A stretch of 64,000 nt of DNA, from positions 1,852,001 through 1,916,000 of the forward strand of contig NZ_CP041614.1 of assembly GCF_007197555.1 (NCBI RefSeq). The letters are read 5' to 3'. The DNA is from Shewanella psychropiezotolerans (GTDB taxonomy: Bacteria; Pseudomonadota; Gammaproteobacteria; Enterobacterales; Shewanellaceae). The position numbers and the translations under genes are program-made. Below, in pieces: positions 1 to 7,482 of this stretch. Within the stretch, counting starts at the first letter, position 1. Every line of letters starts with the position of its first letter. Below the pieces are notes generated by a model. That model was not told where the DNA came from. It did no database searches and saw nothing but the letters and a program-made list of their open reading frames with translations.

Positions 1-1235
1 TCAGCACTGTGAGCGCCGCACAATATGAGCGCTGCCAGAGGATCGTGGGAGCCAGAGAAGCGGATTTCATCGAGTTTGAACATGGCGATATCGGCTTGCT
101 TGCCTACGGCTAAGGTGCCTATGTCGTCACGGCCCATGGCGCGAGCCGAGCCTTGGGTTGCCCAGCGTAGTGCATCAAAGTGAGTAACATCGGCAGCCCC
201 ATAACGTAAGCGCTGTAAATACAGTGCCATACGAACTTCACCTATCATATTAGAACCGTCGTTAGAGGCTGAGCCATCGACGCCGAGTCCGACTTTCACT
301 CCTGCGGCTTCCAGCTCCTTGTTACGACATATGCCCGAGGCCAACATCATATTGGACGTAGGGCAGTGACTTATCCCCACTTGTGCCTGACCCAGACGCT
401 TAATTTCTTCGTCGTTGAAGTGAATACCGTGAGCTAGCCAGGTGCGGTGATTTAACCAACCAACCTCTTCGAGGTAATCCACCGGACGATGACCGAAGCG
501 CTCGAGGCAGAAGTCTTGCTCATCTATGGTTTCACACAAGTGAGTGTGCACCATGACATTCTCATTTTTAGCAATGCGTGCTGTCTCACGCATAAGGTCT
601 GTTGTGACCGAGAAGGGAGAGCATGGAGCCAAAGCGATTTGTATCATGGCGCCATCATTACGCTGATGGTACTCGCGAATTAAACGCAAGCTGTCATCGA
701 CTATGACCTGTTCAGTTTGAATGGTATGGCGAGGCGGCAGGCCGCCGTCATCTTCGCCGAGGCTCATGGAACCACGGGTTAAAATTGCCCGCATATCTAA
801 CTTATTAGCCACCTCGACCTGGAGATCAATGGCGTGCTCTAATCCGTTGGGGATCAGGTAGTGATGATCCGATGCCGTAGTACAGCCTGACATCATCATC
901 TCTACTAATGCGACCTCGGTTGCCAGACTAATCATCTCTTCATCGAGCCCGGCCCAAACGGGATACAGGGTTTTGAGCCAGTGAAATAGCTCTTTATTGA
1001 GTGCGTCGGGGTAGGCCCGCGTCAGGGTCTGGTAGAAATGATGATGGGCATTAATTAATCCTGGGGTAACCACATGCTGGCTGGCATCCACTACAACATC
1101 GACTTTTAGTGTTGGCTCAGCTCCCAGTTTAATTATTTCGACAACTTTAGTGCCGGATATCACTACACCACCGCGGGCATCTTCATCTGTGCCTGTGTAG
1201 AAAGCGAGGGGGTTTTTAAGCCATACTGTTTCCAT
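1..1235 (-). CDS. 8-oxoguanine/guanine deaminase-type amidohydrolase (partial, 3' end outside window)
   Basis: The reading frame starts at the ATG at 1235, preceded by AAGGAAG six bases upstream, and stays open to base 1, so only the C-terminus is missing (411 codons seen; the family usually has about 450). Visible amidohydrolase motifs are the metal-binding HxH in NAHHHF (H64/H66), HTHLCE near residue 229 and LGVDGSASND. This is the TrzN/AtzA/8-oxoguanine deaminase branch, which removes an exocyclic amino group from a purine in the cytoplasm. Its position divergent from allantoinase and UraD supports a role in feeding purines into the urate/allantoin route. Guanine deaminase or another aminohydrolase specificity cannot be excluded. 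Confidence 0.85.
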   Translation of the reverse strand, partial: METVWLKNPLAFYTGTDEDARGGVVISGTKVVEIIKLGAEPTLKVDVVVDASQHVVTPGLINAHHHFYQTLTRAYPDALNKELFHWLKTLYPVWAGLDEEMISLATEVALVEMMMSGCTTASDHHYLIPNGLEHAIDLQVEVANKLDMRAILTRGSMSLGEDDGGLPPRHTIQTEQVIVDDSLRLIREYHQRNDGAMIQIALAPCSPFSVTTDLMRETARIAKNENVMVHTHLCETIDEQDFCLERFGHRPVDYLEEVGWLNHRTWLAHGIHFNDEEIKRLGQAQVGISHCPTSNMMLASGICRNKELEAAGVKVGLGVDGSASNDGSNMIGEVRMALYLQRLRYGAADVTHFDALRWATQGSARAMGRDDIGTLAVGKQADIAMFKLDEIRFSGSHDPLAALILCGAHSA

Positions 1236-1512
1236 TGATACTTCCTTAGCCCACCTCCAACTCAGTCAGAGTGGGCTTATCTGTTGTTATTCTAGTGTTT
1301 ATTCTATTTTGTACTCTGCTGCTTATTACATGGGTTTAGCTTATATTTCTCTTCGGTCTCAGGGAGGACCTATCGCAAGCGGGCTCCGGTAGGTTTGCTT
1401 CAGCAAGGCTGTGACTATGGCGTCAGTGGTGATCCCTGAGTGGAAGACGTTGGCTATCTATGGCCATATTATCGGCATAGCCTTAGATTATTGTTCACTT
1501 GTCATGCTAACT

Positions 1513-1522
1513 ATGTACACAA
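1513..1522. promoter_or_regulatory. Putative GntR (FCD) operator ATGTACACAA
   Basis: This near-palindrome (reverse complement TTGTGTACAT) resembles the TTGTATACAA sites bound by many FadR-subfamily GntR proteins. It matches copies next to the GntR gene at 3426-4226. The assignment is by pattern only. Confidence 0.4.
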
Positions 1523-1670
1523 CGTGAGCGGATAGTAAAGCCTTACACCATGTTTTTTTGTTTCATAAATGTGCTTTTTTCATTGAGAATTAAAGTCTCA
1601 CCCATACATTACCTATTGATTATTAAGTGGTAGTTCTTTTGGTTTTGGCTTTTTTTATTTGCTTTTTATT

Positions 1671-1703
1671 TTTGTACACATTTTTACGGTTGATTTTGTA
1701 CAA
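1671..1703. promoter_or_regulatory. Paired putative GntR operators upstream of puuE
   Basis: TTTGTACACA at 1671-1680 and the perfect palindrome TTGTACAA at 1696-1703 lie about 25 bases apart centre to centre, roughly 150 bases before puuE. The same core occurs at 1513, 4257, 4301 and 5850, all within the purine block. Two sites with near-helical spacing would suit a dimeric repressor. Confidence 0.45.
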
Positions 1704-1848
1704 TGTGTGGCGCAAGATTAACCAATCAATTTTTAAAACAGATTTAAAAATAAAAACAGAGATCAGAGAAGCAAGCGAATCGGCCTCATTGTTGGTTAAC
1801 GCTTGTTGCTTGCTTGTTTGTGGCTAGGTTTAGATAAGGAGTCCTTCG

Positions 1849-2777
1849 ATGAATAATGAGTATCCGCGTAACTTAATTGGCTATGGCGCTGTCCCTCCAC
1901 ACCCACATTGGCCTAGAGAGGCGCGTGTTGCTGTCTCCTTTGTGCTCAATTATGAGGAGGGGGGGAGCGTTGTGTGTTACACGGTGATTCAGAATCCGAA
2001 GCTTTTTTATCTGAGCTTCCCGGCGCACAGCCTTATGTGGGCGAGCGGCATATGAGTATGGAGTCTGTTTATGAATACGGCAGCCGGGCCGGCGTTTGGC
2101 GCGTACTGCGTTTGTTTAAACAATATGATATTCCGCTGACTGTTTTTGCCGTTGCTATGGCCTTAGAGCGTCACCCGGACGTGGCGAGAGCCATGATGGA
2201 AGATAAACATGAGATCTGTAGTCACGGTTACCGCTGGATAGATTATCGACATATGGATTATGCCGAGGAGCGGGAGCATATGCATAAGGCGATTGAGATC
2301 ATCGAGCGCATCACAGGTGAGCGGCCACTGGGCTGGTATACGGGGCGCACCGGGCCAAATACACGTAAAATCGTGGCTGAAGAAGGTGGTTTCCTCTATG
2401 ACTCTGATGCCTACGATGATGATCTGCCTTACTGGCATGAAGAGGGGCCTAAGCCGCAACTGGTGATCCCTTATACCTTAGATGTCAATGATATGCGTTT
2501 TGCCACAGTGCAAGGTTTCAATTCGGGTGAGCAGTTCTATCAGTACTTAAAAGACTCCTTCGACACCTTGTATGAAGAGGGAGCAACGGCGCCTAAGATG
2601 ATGTCGATTGGTTTACATTGCCGCCTCATCGGTCGACCCGGTCGCATCGCTGCGCTCAAGCGTTTCCTCGAGTATGTCAAGCAACATGATAAGGTGTGGC
2701 TGTGCCGACGAATAGATATTGCCAAGCACTGGCACCAGCATCACCCGCATCCAAGCATAAAGGAGGGGGAACTATGA
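1849..2777 (+). CDS. puuE: Allantoinase PuuE (polysaccharide-deacetylase type), -1 frameshift
   Basis: The product is the cofactor-independent allantoinase that opens allantoin to allantoate in the cytoplasm. The N-terminal part (MNNEYPRNLIGYG to NYEEGG) reads in one frame from 1849, preceded by AAGGAG. From HGDSESEAF onward (VGERHMSMESVYEYGSRAG, EICSHGYRW, GLHCRLIGRPGR) it reads in another frame to the stop at 2775-2777. The switch lies in the G7 run 1959-1965; one extra G gives NYEEGGERCVLHGDSE and a 309-residue protein, the usual family length. As written, the gene stops early. It overlaps uraD by four bases, so the two are co-translated. Probably a missed base, otherwise a pseudogene or a slippage-prone tract. 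Confidence 0.85.
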
Positions 2778-3289
2778 TGCACTTTTCACATTGTCAGCCA
2801 ACTAAAATGAACCGAAGCGAATTTGTCGCACACTTCAAAGATGTGTATGAACACAGCCCTTGGGTAGCAGAGTGGGTGTTTGATGCCGGCTTTTCCGGCA
2901 ATGAAGACGACATCAATATTATGCACCAGCGAATGGCCGATACACTGCTGCAAGCCGACAAGAGTAAGCAATTAGCTTTGATCAATGCTCACCCGGATCT
3001 TGCGGGACGCGCAGCGATCAATGGCGAGCTGACCCAGGCATCCACTTCGGAGCAAGCTGGTGCGGGCATAGATCTTTGTTCGGCAGAGGAATTTGAGCGC
3101 TTTACGCGATTTAACCAGCTCTATCTGAATCGTTTTAACTTTCCTTTTATCAAGGCTGTGAAAGGGGCCAATCGCCATCAAATCCTCGAGTCTTTTGAAA
3201 TGCGCTTAGATAACGACAGTGAAACCGAATTCAGTACCGCCTTGGCTGAGATAAACAAGATAGCCCTGTTTCGATTGCAGGATATGTGA
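2774..3289 (+). CDS. uraD: OHCU decarboxylase (2-oxo-4-hydroxy-4-carboxy-5-ureidoimidazoline decarboxylase)
   Basis: UraD converts OHCU, the second intermediate after urate oxidation, into S-allantoin, the substrate of the upstream allantoinase. The protein has 171 residues and shows the family signature: HPDLAG with catalytic H73, then ASTSEQAGAG with E93, and a FPFIKAVKG segment. The ATG at 2774 overlaps the puuE stop (ATGA) and follows a strong AGGAGGGGG ribosome site at 2761-2769, which decides this start over an in-frame upstream ATG. Translational coupling with puuE is likely. A hairpin terminator follows at 3335. Confidence 0.92.
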   Translation: MMHFSHCQPTKMNRSEFVAHFKDVYEHSPWVAEWVFDAGFSGNEDDINIMHQRMADTLLQADKSKQLALINAHPDLAGRAAINGELTQASTSEQAGAGIDLCSAEEFERFTRFNQLYLNRFNFPFIKAVKGANRHQILESFEMRLDNDSETEFSTALAEINKIALFRLQDM

Positions 3290-3334
3290 GTCGCTGTTGG
3301 AAAGTAGTCTAATCATCATGTTAACGCGTTAATC

Positions 3335-3360
3335 AAAAAAAGGCCTTTATGGCCTTTTTT
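3335..3360. terminator. Terminator after uraD
   Basis: AAAAAAAGGCC, a short TTTAT loop and GGCCTTTTTT form a hairpin with A and T flanks. It can act on both strands between the convergent uraD and GntR genes. Confidence 0.85.
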
Positions 3361-3425
3361 GTTTTTATGACGAGTTATCATCAGCAAGAGCGCAATAAAC
3401 AGTGAGGCTGACTGAATTTAAACCT

Positions 3426-4226
3426 TTAGGCCTTGTTGATCTTACCTTTGTTGGTGTTCTTATTGGTGAAGCTGGAAAAAACTACATGGAGATCCTTAGA
3501 CACAGATTCACCATCGAGGTTTAATTTCGAGCGAATATGGTTTAGATGTTCCTGCATCAAAGTAAGGGCTTTGCCTTTGTCGGCAGCTTCGATGGCATCT
3601 AACAGCGCCGTATGCTCATCCAGGGAGCAGTTTATGTGGTTACCCACTTCATACTGAGCAATCAATAATGATGTTTGTGAGACAAGGCTGCGTTGGAAAT
3701 TAAACAGGGGAGTATTGTTAGCCATTTCGGCAAGTTGTAGATGAAACTCACCAGATAAGCGGATACCACTACCAAAATCGCCTTTCTCGAATGCACTCTG
3801 CTCATCTGCTACAAGCTTGCGAACTTGCTTTATCTGTTCGGCGGTTGCGTGTTCTACAGCCAGCTCAGTGATCGCCAACTCCATGACTTCACGGGCTTTG
3901 AAGATCTGCTTGGCTTCCTCTACGGTCGGTGCGGCAACGATGGCACCTCGGTTAGGCCGGATAACGACGACTTGCTCCAGAGATAATCGCAGTAAGGCGC
4001 GGCGAACCATGGTGCGGCTGACATCAAATATGTCACTCAGCACTTCTTCGTTGAGCTTGGTATTAGGCGGTAGGCGCTGCTCTAGAATTGCATCAAAAAT
4101 ATGGCAGTAAACGATGTCATCCAAAGTCTGATTAGAAAGCTTAGATTTGGGTTTTACCTGTGTCGATTTAAGGTGACTTGTCATTAGGTTGCCAGATTCT
4201 TTGATAGAGGGTGAAATGCCGTTCAT
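3426..4226 (-). CDS. GntR-family transcriptional regulator, FadR/FCD subfamily
   Basis: An N-terminal winged helix (EEVLSDIFDVSRTMVRRALLRL, then a wing with VVIRPNRGAIV) is followed by an FCD ligand-binding domain (AREVMELAITELAVEHA; FHLQLAEMANN; DEHTALLDAI), typical of FadR-subfamily repressors that sense small organic acids. The start is uncertain: in-frame ATGs lie at 4289, 4226 and 4184, and 4226 keeps the TTGTACACAA palindrome at 4257 in the promoter. It lies between uraD and malate synthase, and matching palindromes precede the purine genes, so it is probably the local purine/glyoxylate regulator. The ligand is unknown. Confidence 0.8.
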   Translation of the reverse strand: MNGISPSIKESGNLMTSHLKSTQVKPKSKLSNQTLDDIVYCHIFDAILEQRLPPNTKLNEEVLSDIFDVSRTMVRRALLRLSLEQVVVIRPNRGAIVAAPTVEEAKQIFKAREVMELAITELAVEHATAEQIKQVRKLVADEQSAFEKGDFGSGIRLSGEFHLQLAEMANNTPLFNFQRSLVSQTSLLIAQYEVGNHINCSLDEHTALLDAIEAADKGKALTLMQEHLNHIRSKLNLDGESVSKDLHVVFSSFTNKNTNKGKINKA

Positions 4227-4256
4227 TATACGTTTTTCAGTTAACTTTACTGTGTT

Positions 4257-4310
4257 TTGTACACAATTTATCAGCTTTATTTTTAGCATAAAATTGAGTT
4301 TTGTATACAG
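4257..4310. promoter_or_regulatory. Two putative GntR auto-operators
   Basis: TTGTACACAA at 4257-4266 and TTGTATACAG at 4301-4310 sit just upstream of the regulator gene, 44 bases apart (about four helical turns). They match the sites in the puuE/deaminase intergenic region. Autoregulation is inferred. Confidence 0.5.
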
Positions 4311-4408
4311 TTAGCCAAAAACGCGCGCTAATCAGAAATTGTACTTGTTGATTGGGGCAAAGTGAAGATAAATAACAAAGGCTTAAAGGGCAATCACACC
4401 ACAGCTAC

Positions 4409-4457
4409 CATCTGACTCTATTCTAGTTGTTATACCGATTGTATTAAGAGTCAGATG
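4409..4457. terminator. Inverted repeat downstream of the malate synthase remnant
   Basis: CATCTGACTCT (4409-4419) and AGAGTCAGATG (4447-4457) form an 11-bp perfect stem with a 27-base loop. It lies past the leftward aceB stop and has no T tract, so it may be a weak terminator or an mRNA-stabilising hairpin. Confidence 0.45.
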
Positions 4458-4481
4458 CTATGTTGTGAATTATTTCCAATC

Positions 4482-5553
4482 CTAGTCTAATAACAGAGGG
4501 TAACTAGGCAAGGTTAAGAAAGGCGCAAATTCGGCGGAGGTAGATATCTCATCGAAGAGGCGCGCCGTTTCATGGAAGCAACCCGAGTCGAATCTAGCGT
4601 CGCCGACTTCAGCCTTGATGGTGTCAAGCTCCTGAGTTAGCCAAGTGCGGAAGCGCTGCGGTGAAGACTTGTCCATCGTCCAATTTCACTGCGTGATGGA
4701 TCCACTGCCAGATACTCGCGCGTGAAATCTCGGCGGTTGCGGCATCTTCCATGAGGCCATAGATAGGCACACAACCCACCCCCTGAATCCATGCCTCGAT
4801 ATAATAGAGCGCGATACGGATATTTTTCCGCACACCAGCTTGGTTACACCCACCGGTACATGGCTGCAGCAAAAGCTCTGCGCTTATTTCGCCCATGTCG
4901 CTAGAGTCAAAATCCAGTTGGTTAATTTGACCTTTAAGATGCTGGTTAAACATATCCATCGCCGGGACCACTAAGTGTGGATGAGCGACCCAGGTGCCGT
5001 CGTGCCCATTGTTAGACTCCCGTCGTTTGTCCTCAACCATCTTGTCGAGTACAAGTTGCATGACTTGAGGATCTTTATTTGGAATGAAGGCAGACATGCC
5101 GCCCATAGCCAAAGCTCCTCTTTGATGACAAGTACGTACTAATAGTTGGCTATAGGCATTGAGAAATGCCTTATTCATACCGACTTCACGGCGATCTGGC
5201 AATATACGGTCTGGGTGATTTTTTAAGGTTTTTATGTAGCTGAAAATGTAATCCCATCGACCACAATTCATCGCAACAATATGGTCACGCATTACGTATA
5301 GGCTCTCATCCATCTGGAACACCGCAGGGAGAGTTTCGATCAATACCGTTGCTCTAATCGTACCTGTACTTACACTGAAATAGGCTTCGGTGAAACTGAA
5401 AATATCATCCCACCACTGTGCTTCTTCCATGCTTTCGAGCTTAGGTATGTAGTAATACATTCCCAGCCCTTGTTCTGCACGAGTCTGATAGTTATGGAAG
5501 AAGTAGAGTGCAAAATCCATTAAACACTCATGCTCTTGCCCTGGATAGCGCAT
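4482..5553 (-). pseudogene. aceB: Malate synthase A remnant (5' truncated, frameshifted)
   Basis: Malate synthase condenses glyoxylate with acetyl-CoA. The segment from DFALYFFHNYQ through ETLPAVFQMDE, NCGRWDYIFSYIKT, NNGHDGTWVAHP and GLMEDAATAEISR to FLTLPSYPLL matches the C-terminal ~320 residues of the ~530-residue AceB. About 200 N-terminal residues, including the conserved Arg region, are absent: an in-frame TGA lies two codons before the ATG at 5553, and nothing AceB-like is readable upstream. Near 4650-4662 the frame changes (QVFTA to RFRTWLTQEL), needing removal of one base or addition of two. Its place in the purine block fits glyoxylate disposal. Because it is truncated as well as shifted, it is very probably non-functional. 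Confidence 0.85.
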
Positions 5554-6004
5554 CTTTCATGAAACTCTTAAGCATTTTCTAATGGTTGTTTTAATTAACT
5601 CAAATTCACTTACTATAAAAATTTTCATGGGAATTTATTTCTTGTAAATCTCATCAGACGTTCGACATTGTAGACGGGATATTAAACTAGATGAAATGAA
5701 TAAATATAATTTAGGGTGATAAGGTATAATCCATTTTTAACAGTTACTTAACTTGGTTTGAGACTTGTGTGGTGAGTGTGTCTTAATATGAGTTAGTAAT
5801 GACTTACTGTCATTACCTGTGTTGATCGTTTGGATATTGTGCAGTTGGATTGTACAAGTTAGCCTATGAGCTTATCGCGATAAAGCTGATGGGACATTGG
5901 TAGAATACAGGTAATGAATAAAATCAGGCATACCTGTTAAAGTACAGGCAGCCTGATTATTCTTCCTTATTTACTAAGCTAATGAGAGTCATTGCCAATG
6001 TGAC
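5554..6004. other. Intergenic region upstream of aceB remnant
   Basis: No gene is seen. The region contains a perfect TTGTACAA palindrome at 5850-5857 like the GntR sites, a perfect 12-bp palindrome TTATCGCGATAA at 5872-5883, and the terminator hairpin of the following leftward gene at 5922-5958. The region may have lost the aceB 5' part. Confidence 0.55.
5922..5958 (-). terminator. Terminator of the leftward secreted repeat protein
   Basis: AATCAGGC and GCCTGATT arms, with an inner CCTGT/ACAGG pairing, enclose a short loop. On the minus strand the hairpin ends in TTTTATTC. Confidence 0.65.
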
Positions 6005-7218
6005 TTAGTGGGTAACTGAATTTATTAAGGCAATAGATTCAGGGGTAAGACTGTCTACATAATCTCTAAGGGCATCTTCTTTTTGATAGAATTCATAATC
6101 TGCTATTGCTTTTAATGGTAGGCATGCTTTTATATCACCAAAGAAGGCAAAGTTTGGTGGGCATTGGTTAACTTGGTTAAAGATTAGGTTGCCAGAGTTA
6201 TCAATATCATAAATTATGTAACTATTATAATCTGTAGTTCTGGCGAACGAGGAGTTTAGTAAATCTTCTTTGTCAAGAGAGTCTAGCCAAGCTTGGCCGC
6301 CAATGGCTTCCATTGTTTCTATGGAAGAATGGAGCTGAGGTTCAGAATCTATGTTGTCTATAACGCCGTCATGATCATAATCATAATCGATACCGCTAAC
6401 AGAGCTAATTAATGCAATAGATTCAGGTGTAAGGCTTTCGATATAATTTTTCTGTGCATCTTCTTTTTTTAAAACTTCACCATGAAAAATGTCGTTGTTT
6501 GGTAGCACCTTATCAAGTGGTAGGCATGCTTTTATATCACCAAAGAAGGCAAAGTTTGGCGGACATGGATAAACTGTATTAAATATCAGGTTGCCAGAAT
6601 TATCAATATCGTAAATTATGAAGCTATTATAATCTGTCGTTTTGGCGAAGTTACCCTTAGTTTTTAGTAAATCTTCTTTATCAAGAGAGTCCAACCAGGC
6701 TTGGGCGCCAATTTGTTCAAATGTCTCTATGGATGAATTTAACTCGGGTTCTGTATCCATACTATCTATGACACCGTCATAATCTGAATCAAAATTATAA
6801 TCGGAAACCGTCACTTCTCTTGTATCGATTATGACACCATCTTTACCACCCCATTTCATAGTGAAAATGACTTTATCACCTGAAGATAAAAGGGTGCTTT
6901 TATACACCTCTTTAATATTACTAGTTACACTCGTTTTAGAATAAAAACATTTCTCTTCTTTGCAAGACATTTTGTACTGAGTATTCACTTCTGCTTTGAC
7001 ATAGAAACCAGGTAATGAACTAAGATCATTAGTAAATGACATTGAAATGGTATTTGTATCTAGGTTTGCATGCACTTCAGAAAAGTAGGGGATGATGCTA
7101 ATATCTTAGCTGTTAAGTCCTCTGCAGATGCAATATTTGGTAATAAGTATCCACTTAGTGCTGTAATTAAACAAGTTTTGGCAGAAATGTTTAGAAATAT
7201 TCTTTTATGATTATTCAT
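6005..7218 (-). CDS. Secreted protein with two Ca-site-like repeats, -1 frameshift near the N-terminus
   Basis: Unknown function. An ATG at 7218 starts a clear signal peptide (hydrophobic core TCLITALSGYLL, cleavage after NIASA), but that frame ends at ILASSPTFL. The main frame begins at YFSEVHANLD, and one extra C in the C4 run (7088-7091 on the plus strand) joins them into 404 residues. The mature part has a ~90-residue N-terminal domain, then two tandem ~130-residue repeats. Each repeat has an acidic D-x-D-x-D-G-V-I-D loop (thrombospondin-3/dockerin-like, probably Ca-binding), AQAWLDSLDKEDLL, IYDIDNSGNLIF, PPNFAFFGDIKACLPL and SLTPESIALI. It is divergent from another secreted repeat protein. 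Confidence 0.7.
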
Positions 7219-7482
7219 ATGTTTCCCAATAAATTGAATTTTTATTTGTTATTTTCTAATTAGAAACTTAGATTGAAAGCTAGGATTTACTAATCTTCAT
7301 AAATAATTACTTGGTAGAGGGGTTATTGATACTTAATTAGTGTATCTAAAGTGTATCCTGTTGGTTTTAAAATGAACTATTATTGCTTTTTTATTAATGC
7401 GTTGGCGTGTTTAAATATTTATCTTTGTTTTTAATTGTTACTGTGTTAAATATTATTTTCAATATTTATTTAATGGTTACTT

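Larger units (their letters stand above)
1236..1848. other. Divergent intergenic region of the purine genes
   Basis: No convincing gene is present; the short open frame near 1627-1827 is AT-rich and has no recognisable product. The region is the shared regulatory space between the deaminase (leftward) and puuE (rightward). It holds several TTGTACA-type palindromes and a half-like match TTTTGTAC at 1307-1314. Confidence 0.6.

Noticed and set aside
1627..1827. Open frame encoding a hydrophobic 66-residue peptide upstream of puuE
   Set aside because: AT-rich low-complexity sequence overlapping putative operators, no ribosome site, no recognisable family.
5872..5883. Perfect palindrome TTATCGCGATAA as an operator or replication-related site
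   Set aside because: Single copy and no matching site elsewhere in the window; chance cannot be excluded.
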